Below, piece by piece: positions 16,195-22,345 of a DNA stretch of 27,519 nucleotides; position 1 is the stretch's first letter; every line of letters starts with the position of its first letter. Position numbers and translations under genes: made by a program. The notes beneath the pieces were generated by a model. That model was not told the origin of the DNA, made no database searches, and worked only from the letters and a program-made list of their open reading frames with translations. The DNA is from Fimbriimonadales bacterium (lineage in GTDB: Bacteria > Armatimonadota > Fimbriimonadia > Fimbriimonadales > GBS-DC): contig JAOAES010000285.1 of assembly GCA_026416655.1 (NCBI GenBank), positions 1 through 27,519 on the forward strand, read 5' to 3'.

Positions 16195-17313
16195 ATGGTG
16201 TGGCAACGCTTTACAGAACGGGCGCGGCAGGTGATTTTCTACGCGCAGGAAGAGGCGCAACGGCTGGGCACAACATGGGTCTGCACGGAGCATCTGTTGC
16301 TGGGGCTGCTGCGTGATTCGGACTGCACAGCAGCGCGGATTTTGGTTCGGATGGGGATGAACCTGCAGCGTATTCGCGACGAAGTCGAACACCGTGTCAA
16401 TCGCGGTGAGGCGCGCTACGGCGTGGAAATGCACCTGACCGAGCGTGCAAAGCGGGTAATCGAACTCGCCTACGACGAGTCGCGACGCCTGAACAGCGGC
16501 TCCATCGGCACGGAACATCTGCTGCTGGGTCTGATTCGCGAGGAGGAGGGTCTGGCAGCGCGCGTGCTGAGCGAACTGGGGGCGACCCTCGAAGTCGCCC
16601 GACGCGAGGCAGCTAACTTTCAGGAACAGCAGGGGCAACGCCGCGGTCGCTTGAGGCGCGTCGACCAGCCGAGTCGGGAGCTTTATCACCCGCAACTTCC
16701 CGCCTATTTAGAGTCGCTGGTTCCCCCGCGCCCTGCGATTCTGCAGGCGATGGAGGCGCACGCCAAAGCGACGGATTTCCCCATCGTGGGACCGGTCGTG
16801 GGACAGTTTTTCTATACGCTGACCCGCCTGACGGGTGCAACGCGCGTGTTCGAACTCGGCAGCGGGTTCGGCTACTCCACCGCGTGGTTCGCCTTAGCCG
16901 TGCGCGAGAACGGCGGCGGCGAGGTGCATCATGTGGTGTGGGACGAGGGGCTATCGCGGCAGGCGCAGGACTTCCTGCGCGGGCTGGATCTGCTCAACAT
17001 TGTGCAGTTCCATGTCGGCGAGGCGGTGCAGACGCTGCAGCAGGTCGGCGGCGAGTATGACATCATCTTCTGCGACATCGACAAGGACGGCTACCCCGCC
17101 TCGCTGTCGGTGGTTAAACAACACCTGCGCGTGGGCGGCGTCGCGCTGTACGATAACATGCTCTGGAGCGGGCGTATCTGGGACGACTCGGATACCTCCG
17201 CCGCCACACAGGGCATTCGCGAACTCACGCGCCTGCTCACGGAGGACGGGGACTTCGCAGTTAGCCTGTTGCCTTTACGCGATGGGGTGCTGATGGCGGT
17301 GAAACTGAAATAG
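16195..17313 (+). CDS. Fusion of ClpC-type N-domain to class I O-methyltransferase
   Basis: This 372-residue protein joins two known modules. Residues 1-145 are a double Clp_N repeat closely resembling the N-domain of ClpC (RFTERARQVI, TEHLLLGLLR with E32, then LTERAKRVIEL and GTEHLLLGLIREEEGLAARVL with E107). In Bacillus ClpC the corresponding glutamates bind phosphoarginine on substrates. After a basic linker (about 146-162), residues about 163-372 form a catechol-type O-methyltransferase: SAM motif FELGSGFGYSTA (219-230), CDIDKDGY (293-300) and ALYDN (317-321), with D294/D296, D320 and N321 as probable metal ligands. No AAA+ ATPase module is present. The start has GGAGGT upstream and the gene follows the zinc-ribbon gene by 11 bases. 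The substrate is unknown; the Clp_N part may dock to a client or partner. Confidence 0.9.
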   Translation: MVWQRFTERARQVIFYAQEEAQRLGTTWVCTEHLLLGLLRDSDCTAARILVRMGMNLQRIRDEVEHRVNRGEARYGVEMHLTERAKRVIELAYDESRRLNSGSIGTEHLLLGLIREEEGLAARVLSELGATLEVARREAANFQEQQGQRRGRLRRVDQPSRELYHPQLPAYLESLVPPRPAILQAMEAHAKATDFPIVGPVVGQFFYTLTRLTGATRVFELGSGFGYSTAWFALAVRENGGGEVHHVVWDEGLSRQAQDFLRGLDLLNIVQFHVGEAVQTLQQVGGEYDIIFCDIDKDGYPASLSVVKQHLRVGGVALYDNMLWSGRIWDDSDTSAATQGIRELTRLLTEDGDFAVSLLPLRDGVLMAVKLK

Positions 17314-17324
17314 CCGCCCCTGAG

Positions 17325-17330
17325 TATAAT
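17325..17330 (+). promoter_or_regulatory. -10 box for the ATPase/DUF4276 pair, predicted leaderless
   Basis: A perfect TATAAT ends six bases before the GTG at 17337, with CTAACT in between and no ribosome site. No convincing -35 box was found. Confidence 0.6.
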
Positions 17331-17336
17331 CTAACT

Positions 17337-18470
17337 GTGAAACCTGCTATTGAGCGACTTGATGTCTCGGGTTTTCTCTCCATCAAACAGGCGCAGATCG
17401 AGCTGGGGCAAATTAATGTGCTTATCGGTTCCAACGGCTCAGGCAAGTCGAACCTACTGCGCCTGTTCGAGTTGCTGCGTGCGATCGTGGATGATGGGTT
17501 GACGGAGTATGTCGCCCGCGCAGGCGGCGCAGACGCCCTCCTGCACTACGGACGGAGGATGACAAACGCAATAGATGTTCAAATCCACTTCAGACCTCAC
17601 GGTGCGCGTCACCAACTTGTAAACATCTATGCTTGTACCCTCGTTCCGTCCGCGCAGGACACCTTGATAATTGCGACGGAAGAGGTAGGCTTGCACGATA
17701 AACAGCGACACGCTCAGCCATACCGAGTTCCCTACAATGTTGGAGGGACTCAAAGCATTCTGAAGCAGCTCTCGCTCTCATCGGACAAGCTTCAGCGAGG
17801 TGTGGCTTACCATGTTCTGAAGTGTATGAACTCATATAAAGTATATCACTTTCACGACACTTCAGAGTCTGCGCCGGTAAAACAGCGCGTGTACTATGGT
17901 GACAACCTGACGCTTCACGCCGACGGTAGGAACCTCGCGGCAATGCTCTTGCGCTTGCAGCGGAGGTATCCTGAGCGATATCAGCAGCTGATTGAGACGA
18001 TTAGACTCGCGCTGCCCTTTTTCGGCGACTTTGTGCTGGAGCCGCTGGAACATGAGCGTACGATGCTCCGCTGGAGAGAGCGCGGACGCGACGCCGTATT
18101 CTCGCCGCAGGCGTTTTCCGACGGGGGATTGCGCTATATCTGTCTGATGACACTGTTCCACCTACCCGCCGAATGGTTGCCGTCTACAATTCTGCTGGAT
18201 GAGCCTGAGCTGGGGCTACATCCTCAGGCAATTCGATTGCTTGCCGCCGCCCTGCGCTCCGCCGCCACGGAGACGCAGGTTATCGTCTCCACGCAATCCC
18301 CTCTGCTACTGGATAACTTCGCGCCTGAAGAAATCGTCGTCGTGGAGCGCGGCGAGGAAGGCTCGACTTTCCGCCGACTGACACGGGAACCGCTGGAAGT
18401 CTGGCTTGAAGACTATGCGATGGGCGAGCTGTGGGAAAAGAACCTCGTTGGGGGGCAGCCCCCACGATGA
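17337..18470 (+). CDS. AAA/ABC-type ATPase (AAA_21, RecF/OLD-like)
   Basis: This 377-residue ATPase belongs to the SMC/RecF/OLD-like group. Walker A is GSNGSGKS at residues 31-38, after a typical FLSIKQAQIELGQINVLI opening. The signature-like FSDGGLRYICLM comes later, then Walker B ILLDEPELGLHP at about 284-295 and the switch segment VIVSTQSPLLLDNF. It lacks the C-terminal Toprim domain of OLD nucleases, but the next gene overlaps it by four bases (ATGA) and encodes a DUF4276 protein with a Toprim-like opening. It therefore appears to be a split OLD-like system. The GTG start is chosen because TATAAT lies six bases upstream. Such ATPase/DUF4276 pairs are often found among phage-defence genes; the role here is inferred. 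Confidence 0.85.
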   Translation: MKPAIERLDVSGFLSIKQAQIELGQINVLIGSNGSGKSNLLRLFELLRAIVDDGLTEYVARAGGADALLHYGRRMTNAIDVQIHFRPHGARHQLVNIYACTLVPSAQDTLIIATEEVGLHDKQRHAQPYRVPYNVGGTQSILKQLSLSSDKLQRGVAYHVLKCMNSYKVYHFHDTSESAPVKQRVYYGDNLTLHADGRNLAAMLLRLQRRYPERYQQLIETIRLALPFFGDFVLEPLEHERTMLRWRERGRDAVFSPQAFSDGGLRYICLMTLFHLPAEWLPSTILLDEPELGLHPQAIRLLAAALRSAATETQVIVSTQSPLLLDNFAPEEIVVVERGEEGSTFRRLTREPLEVWLEDYAMGELWEKNLVGGQPPR

Positions 18471-19141
18471 AGTACCTCTACTTCCTCGTCGAGGGACAAA
18501 CTGAGCAACGATTCGTCTCGGATATTCTCCAACCGCATCTGGGACAGAGTTGCTTCTGTATCCCCGTCATCGTCAAGACGCGGCGCGAAGTGAGTGGGCA
18601 AGCTTACAAAGGCGGTTATGTGCCCTATCTTCAATGGCGCGACCAAATATTTAAACTCTTAGGGAACTCAGCCGCGCATGCCGTCACCACAATCGCTGAC
18701 TACTATAGAATCGCCGATGACTTTCCCGCAAAGCAAGCAGCACGGTCTCTGCAATCGCCCCTTCTTCAAGTTCAAACGATAGAACAAGCTTGGGCACAAG
18801 ACATTAATGACCCTCGCTTCATACCCTATTTATCGCTTTATGAATTGGAGGCGTTGCTTTTTGCAGATGTATCCATCCTGGTACAGCGTCTCCAAGCTAT
18901 CCAATCGAGAGCGACAGCAGCACAGCTAACCAAGCATGCAAAAGTCAACCCCGAAGATATTAACGACCAGAGTCCCCCGTCGCACCTTATCGCAAGCGTG
19001 TGCCCCAGATACCAGAAAGTCCTCCACACCAACCAGATTGTTCAGGCGATTGGGCTTCCAACTATTCGGGCACGGTGTCCTCACTTCAACGACTGGCTCA
19101 CGAAGCTGGAAAGCGTGTGCGCCTTGCCTCAAGATTCGTAG
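18467..19141 (+). CDS. DUF4276 (Toprim-like) protein, partner of the ATPase
   Basis: This 224-residue protein has the DUF4276 pattern: an opening strand and acidic motif LVEGQTEQRFV (residues about 7-17, the Toprim-type glutamate), SLYELEALLFAD near 122-133, NPEDINDQSPPSHLI, and a C-terminal IGLPTIRARCPHFNDWLTKLE. It overlaps the ATPase gene by four bases, and the ATG at 18467 is chosen for that reason; the frame is open upstream but lies within the ATPase gene. The predicted role is a nuclease or effector regulated by the ATPase. The composition is less GC-rich than that of neighbouring genes, with more AAA/TTT codons and few repeats, which would fit acquisition by transfer. The next promoter starts three bases after its stop. 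Confidence 0.8.
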   Translation: MKYLYFLVEGQTEQRFVSDILQPHLGQSCFCIPVIVKTRREVSGQAYKGGYVPYLQWRDQIFKLLGNSAAHAVTTIADYYRIADDFPAKQAARSLQSPLLQVQTIEQAWAQDINDPRFIPYLSLYELEALLFADVSILVQRLQAIQSRATAAQLTKHAKVNPEDINDQSPPSHLIASVCPRYQKVLHTNQIVQAIGLPTIRARCPHFNDWLTKLESVCALPQDS

Positions 19142-19143
19142 GG

Positions 19144-19149
19144 TACACT
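19144..19149 (+). promoter_or_regulatory. -10 box for the adenosyltransferase operon, leaderless
   Basis: TACACT begins two bases after the DUF4276 stop and ends six bases before the ATG at 19156. No Shine-Dalgarno sequence fits. The spacing is the same as at 17325 and 13204. Confidence 0.55.
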
Positions 19150-19155
19150 CTCCGT

Positions 19156-19740
19156 ATGCGCATCTACACGCGAACGGGGGATACGGGCGAGACGGGGCTG
19201 ATTGGCGGGCAGCGCGTGCCCAAAGACGATCCGCGCGTGGACGCCTACGGCACTGTGGATGAACTGAACGCAGTACTCGGTGTGGCGCGCTGCTATCTAC
19301 ACGAACTGCCCGACCTCGATGCCCTGCTGGAGAAGTTCCAGAACGAGCTGTTCGACATCGGCGCGGAGTTAGCCGCGCCGCCCGAACGCGCCGCGCAGTT
19401 CCAGAGCATCGAGGAACGCCACATCACGGCGATGGAAGAGGCTATCGACCGCTTTGAAGAAGAGTTAGAGCCACTGCGCCAGTTCATTTTGCCGGGGGGG
19501 ACGCCCGCCTCCGCCTATCTGCATCTCGCCCGCACGGTGTGCCGCCGTGCCGAGCGGCAGGTCGTGCATCTGAGCCACATCAGCACCGTCAACGCTGCGA
19601 TTATCAAGTACCTCAACCGATTGAGCGACCTGCTGTTTGTGATGGCGCGGGTGGCGAACCATCGCGCGGGCGTGGAGGATGTGAAGTGGGGTGAACCGGG
19701 CTGGCGACGCAAACGCCAAGCGGAGGGCGAAAACGCATGA
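19156..19740 (+). CDS. pduO: Cob(I)alamin adenosyltransferase, PduO type
   Basis: This enzyme transfers the adenosyl group of ATP to the reduced cobalt of corrinoids, producing coenzyme B12. The 194-residue protein has the PduO/EutT-family features: the TRTGDTGETGL nucleotide-binding loop at residues 5-15, a DAYGTVDELNAVLG segment, the FILPGGTPASAYLHLARTVCRRAER region with conserved arginines, and YLNRLSDLLFVMAR near the C-terminus. It is a stand-alone enzyme of normal length. The frame is open upstream, but the ATG at 19156 lies six bases after a TACACT box and begins at the family's usual N-terminus. Its stop overlaps the ygfZ-like start (ATGA), so the two genes are coupled. No other cobalamin gene is in view. 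Confidence 0.93.
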   Translation: MRIYTRTGDTGETGLIGGQRVPKDDPRVDAYGTVDELNAVLGVARCYLHELPDLDALLEKFQNELFDIGAELAAPPERAAQFQSIEERHITAMEEAIDRFEEELEPLRQFILPGGTPASAYLHLARTVCRRAERQVVHLSHISTVNAAIIKYLNRLSDLLFVMARVANHRAGVEDVKWGEPGWRRKRQAEGENA

Positions 19741-20729
19741 ACGCCACCTACGAGCAGGTCGCCGAGCACGCCGGCTGGCTGGATTTAAGCGATTCGGGGC
19801 TGATTCGCGTCATCGGCTCTGACCGCCTGCGCTTTCTGCAAGGGCAGACGACCAACGACCTGCGTCCCCTCACGGAGGGCACGGGCGTCTACACTGCGTT
19901 CTGCACGCCGACGGGGCAGTTGCTCTCCGACGGCTATGTGTTGGAAGCGGAGGACGGCTACCTGCTTGTGCTGCCCGCCGAAACATGGGGCGATATCGCG
20001 GCACGCCTCAGCGAGGCGATTATTTTAGACGATGTGACGCTCATGCCCTTGCAAGAGGAGCTGGGGCTAATCAGCATTCAGGGCGGTTCAGCCAGTGAAG
20101 TGTTGGAGGAGCTGGGACTGGAACCGCCGCCGGATACGCCGCTCGCTCACCGCACCCGAATCTGGCAGAAAGCCGAACTGCGCCTGATTACAAACGACCG
20201 TACAGGCTTCGGCGGCTACGATATTCTGGTTCCCTACACGGTGATGGAGGAGTTCCAGACCGCGCTGATTGCCACCGACTGCCTGCTTATCGACGATGCC
20301 CTTGCCGAAGTGTTGCGCTATGAGGCGGGAATTCCCAAAGTCGGCGTGGATTACGCCGAGCGCACCCTCGCCGCCGAGCTGGGCGAGCCGTTCGTGCGCA
20401 GCCACATCAGCTACACCAAAGGTTGCTATGTTGGGCAGGAGGTGCTGATGCGCATCCATGCGCGGGGACACACCAACCGCACATGGGTTCCCTTGCGTGT
20501 GGAGGGCAGCGCAGTTCCCCCGCGCGGCGCGATGCTGGCTGCGCCCGACCGCCCCGACGCCGGCTGGATTACAGGCGCGCTACGCTCTCCCGCGCTTGGC
20601 GGCGCGATTCTGGCGTGGGGCTTCATCCGAAACGAATACGCGCAGCCCGATACAACGCTGCAGGTCGGAATCGAACCGCCGGCTCAGGCAATCGTGCTGC
20701 CCGGTGCGCCGCGCCTGGCGAGGCGATAA
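19737..20729 (+). CDS. ygfZ: YgfZ/GcvT-domain folate-binding protein
   Basis: This 330-residue protein belongs to the YgfZ family, which uses folate in the assembly or repair of iron-sulfur clusters. The family signature KGCYVGQE is visible from residue 228, with the conserved cysteine at 230. The opening (SGLIRVIGSDRLRFLQGQTTNDLRPL) also fits, as does the GcvT-like fold with a C-terminal barrel segment (RTWVPLRVEG...). It overlaps the adenosyltransferase stop by four bases. A small membrane protein follows. Direct methylene-transfer activity of the GcvT type is not expected because the full glycine-cleavage partner set is absent here. Confidence 0.9.
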   Translation: MNATYEQVAEHAGWLDLSDSGLIRVIGSDRLRFLQGQTTNDLRPLTEGTGVYTAFCTPTGQLLSDGYVLEAEDGYLLVLPAETWGDIAARLSEAIILDDVTLMPLQEELGLISIQGGSASEVLEELGLEPPPDTPLAHRTRIWQKAELRLITNDRTGFGGYDILVPYTVMEEFQTALIATDCLLIDDALAEVLRYEAGIPKVGVDYAERTLAAELGEPFVRSHISYTKGCYVGQEVLMRIHARGHTNRTWVPLRVEGSAVPPRGAMLAAPDRPDAGWITGALRSPALGGAILAWGFIRNEYAQPDTTLQVGIEPPAQAIVLPGAPRLARR

Positions 20730-20740
20730 CCGCTATCAGG

Positions 20741-20746
20741 TACAAT
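20741..20746 (+). promoter_or_regulatory. -10 box, probable near-leaderless start
   Basis: TACAAT ends eight bases before the ATG at 20755, with no ribosome site. An in-frame GTG at 20749 is closer still. No -35 box was recognised. Confidence 0.45.
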
Positions 20747-20754
20747 TCGTGCGT

Positions 20755-21201
20755 ATGCGAACGCGAAGGCATTTGGGCAAGATACACTGGGTCTTTATCC
20801 TGTTTATCGCGCTGGTTGCGGTGTTTGCCGTGATGGCGCTCGCGCCGATAGTGAGCGCGATGCGCCAACCGCCGTATGTCGCCAAGGCGATGCAGTTCAT
20901 GGAGTATATCCGCCTCAACAAGTTCGACGAGGCGGCGAAACTGCTGGACACAGACGCTGTGCCCAAAGAAAAGCGCGACCCCAAAAAAGTGATTGAAGAG
21001 AAGATGCCGATACTGGGGCACATCGAGAAAGTGAGCCTGGTGGATGTAATCGAGAACCCTGGCGACCTCAAACATCCCAACGCCAGTGAGGGGGCGCGTG
21101 TGGACATACACTTGCAGTGCTACCTCGCGCAAGGCAGCGCGTTTATCTATCTCGTCCCGAAAAACGGCGACTGGGTGATTGTGGACTATACGATTCAATA
21201 A
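20755..21201 (+). CDS. Small membrane-anchored protein of unknown function
   Basis: This 148-residue protein has a basic N-terminus (RTRRHLGKIHW), one transmembrane helix at about residues 12-35 and an exported domain. The domain begins with helices (KAMQFMEYIRLNKFDEAAKLLDTDAVP) and ends in beta strands (GARVDIHLQCYLAQ, AFIYLVPKNGDWVIVDYTIQ), a pattern like the NTF2-like/DUF4878 lipoprotein fold. The name of the family is not certain. A promoter-like TACAAT lies just upstream, so it may be expressed separately from the YgfZ-like gene. Confidence 0.65.
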   Translation: MRTRRHLGKIHWVFILFIALVAVFAVMALAPIVSAMRQPPYVAKAMQFMEYIRLNKFDEAAKLLDTDAVPKEKRDPKKVIEEKMPILGHIEKVSLVDVIENPGDLKHPNASEGARVDIHLQCYLAQGSAFIYLVPKNGDWVIVDYTIQ

Positions 21202-21260
21202 GGGGAAAGTTTCCGATTTGGACGATTTTACGGGAATTTAACCCCGATTCCCCGAAATTC

Positions 21261-21292
21261 TTGCAGGATTCCTGCGCCGCTGGGAGTATAAT
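21261..21292 (+). promoter_or_regulatory. Promoter with palindrome in the spacer
   Basis: A TTGCAG element (21261-21266) is 20 bases from a perfect TATAAT (21287-21292), which is long for a standard promoter. A perfect palindrome GCAGGA-T-TCCTGC (21263-21275) overlaps the -35 element, as an operator would. Transcription is expected near 21299, leaving a leader of about 64 bases before the ATG at 21363. In the rest of the 161-base gap I see nothing else. Confidence 0.5.
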
Positions 21293-21362
21293 ATGGCAAC
21301 CCCCGTTGGCATGACTCGTGAGGGTGAGCAGGAAGCGACTTTTGCCAGATGGAGGCGGAGTC

Positions 21363-22073
21363 ATGCCAGAGCGACGACACAGCGCTACACAAATTGAGGC
21401 TGTACTAAGGGAGCTGCGCGGCGTCTGCGGCGCACGAGTTATCGCGGATGAGAGCGGTCTGATTCAGGAGATCCACCTGCTGGTGGAGGCGGATCGCAAT
21501 CCGAAGCAGGCTGTGCGCGACGTCGAGTCGGCTCTGCTGGCGCATTTTGGAATTCATATTGATCATCGTAAGGTGAGTGTTGCTCAGAAGGGGAGCGCCT
21601 CGAAGCCCCTTGACCCCCTGCGCCTACGCTGGCAGGACGTGCAACTCTCCCATGAAGGCACGCGCGCTGTGGTCACAGTGCTTCTGGAACGCAACGGCGC
21701 GCTATTTCGCGGCGTGGCGTCCGGTGTGCGCTCCAGCACGCAAATCCCGCGCCTTGTGGCGTCCGCAACGCTGCGGGCGGTCGAGGCAGCGCACGGACTG
21801 TGCGAGCGGTTCGGACTGGAAGATGTCTCGACCACGACGGTGGTAGGCGGCTACCCCGTGGCGGTCGTGCTGGTGAGCGCGGTGCGCGACCAAGGCGAAG
21901 ACCTGCTGGTAGGCAGCGCACTGATACGCCAAGACCTGCTGCGCGCTGTCGGGCTGGCGACGCTGGACGCCGTGAATCGGCGCGTGTCGGCGTTTCCGTG
22001 CGATATTGAGATGCCGGCAGAAGCCGTTGCATCGATGCCTGTCAACGAGGCAGCGCAGTCGAACGCCAGCTGA
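21363..22073 (+). CDS. Conserved hypothetical protein, soluble
   Basis: This 236-residue cytoplasmic protein is not assigned to a named family by me. The N-terminal third (about residues 8-75) has a pattern often seen in bacterial hypotheticals: VLRELRGVCGARVIADESG, IQEIHLLVEADRNPKQAVRDVESALL and IDHRKVSVAQ. It resembles a small alpha/beta domain. The remaining two-thirds (about 85-215) repeats an RLRWQDVQLSHEGTRAVVTVLLERNG-type strand-helix arrangement, including ATLRAVEAAHG and ATLDAVNRRV, perhaps two copies of one domain. The ATG at 21363 is preferred to the GTG at 21318 because GGAGGCGGAG sits just before it. The leader contains a short out-of-frame ORF. The start region is next to a promoter with a palindromic spacer. 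Confidence 0.7.
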   Translation: MPERRHSATQIEAVLRELRGVCGARVIADESGLIQEIHLLVEADRNPKQAVRDVESALLAHFGIHIDHRKVSVAQKGSASKPLDPLRLRWQDVQLSHEGTRAVVTVLLERNGALFRGVASGVRSSTQIPRLVASATLRAVEAAHGLCERFGLEDVSTTTVVGGYPVAVVLVSAVRDQGEDLLVGSALIRQDLLRAVGLATLDAVNRRVSAFPCDIEMPAEAVASMPVNEAAQSNAS

Positions 22074-22081
22074 AACGGTTT

Positions 22082-22104
22082 GGGGTGCATCTTGTATGCG
22101 CCCC
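22082..22104 (+). other. Hairpin after the hypothetical gene
   Basis: GGGGTGCAT and ATGCGCCCC pair (one G-T) around a five-base loop, nine bases after the stop codon. No T-run follows, so intrinsic termination is not clear; it may be an attenuator or 3' stabiliser. I see no obvious promoter in the rest of the 108-base gap before the next ATG. Confidence 0.45.
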
Positions 22105-22181
22105 AGCAGGCAAGGCAAGCCGGAGCGGAGCGACCCGTGAGGAGCGGCTGACCACTTCAAATAATGCAGGAGGGACAGTCG

Positions 22182-22313
22182 ATGAAACGGTGGCTCATTC
22201 TCATGGCGATGATCGTGGCGATGATGTCTGTCGCCAGTGCAAAGCGGGTGTATTACCCGAACCGATGGGACGATCCCCTCGAGCGCCCGCACGAAACGGT
22301 TCAGGTTCCGTAA
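22182..22313 (+). CDS. 43-residue secreted peptide (putative)
   Basis: A small ORF starts with an ATG that has a GCAGGAGG ribosome site at the normal distance. The peptide has a basic start (MKRW), a methionine/alanine-rich hydrophobic core and an SVASA-K junction that looks like a signal-peptidase cleavage site. The predicted mature chain is about 23 residues, rich in aromatic, proline and charged residues (begins KRVYYPNRWDDP, ends VQVP). It sits between the hypothetical gene and the HD-GYP gene. It is real by ribosome site and signal sequence, but too short for homology to be judged by eye. The role is unknown: a secreted signal or an envelope peptide are both possible. Confidence 0.6.
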   Translation: MKRWLILMAMIVAMMSVASAKRVYYPNRWDDPLERPHETVQVP

Positions 22314-22345
22314 TCGGCGCCTGACTGGAGTAAACGAGGGTAGGT

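Noticed and set aside
21310..21396. A 28-codon ORF in the leader of the hypothetical gene, out of frame with it
   Set aside because: There is no ribosome site and it overlaps the real start; probably chance, although regulation by a leader peptide cannot be fully excluded.
22082..22104. Hairpin considered as a Rho-independent terminator
   Set aside because: There is no following T-run, so only the structure is reported.
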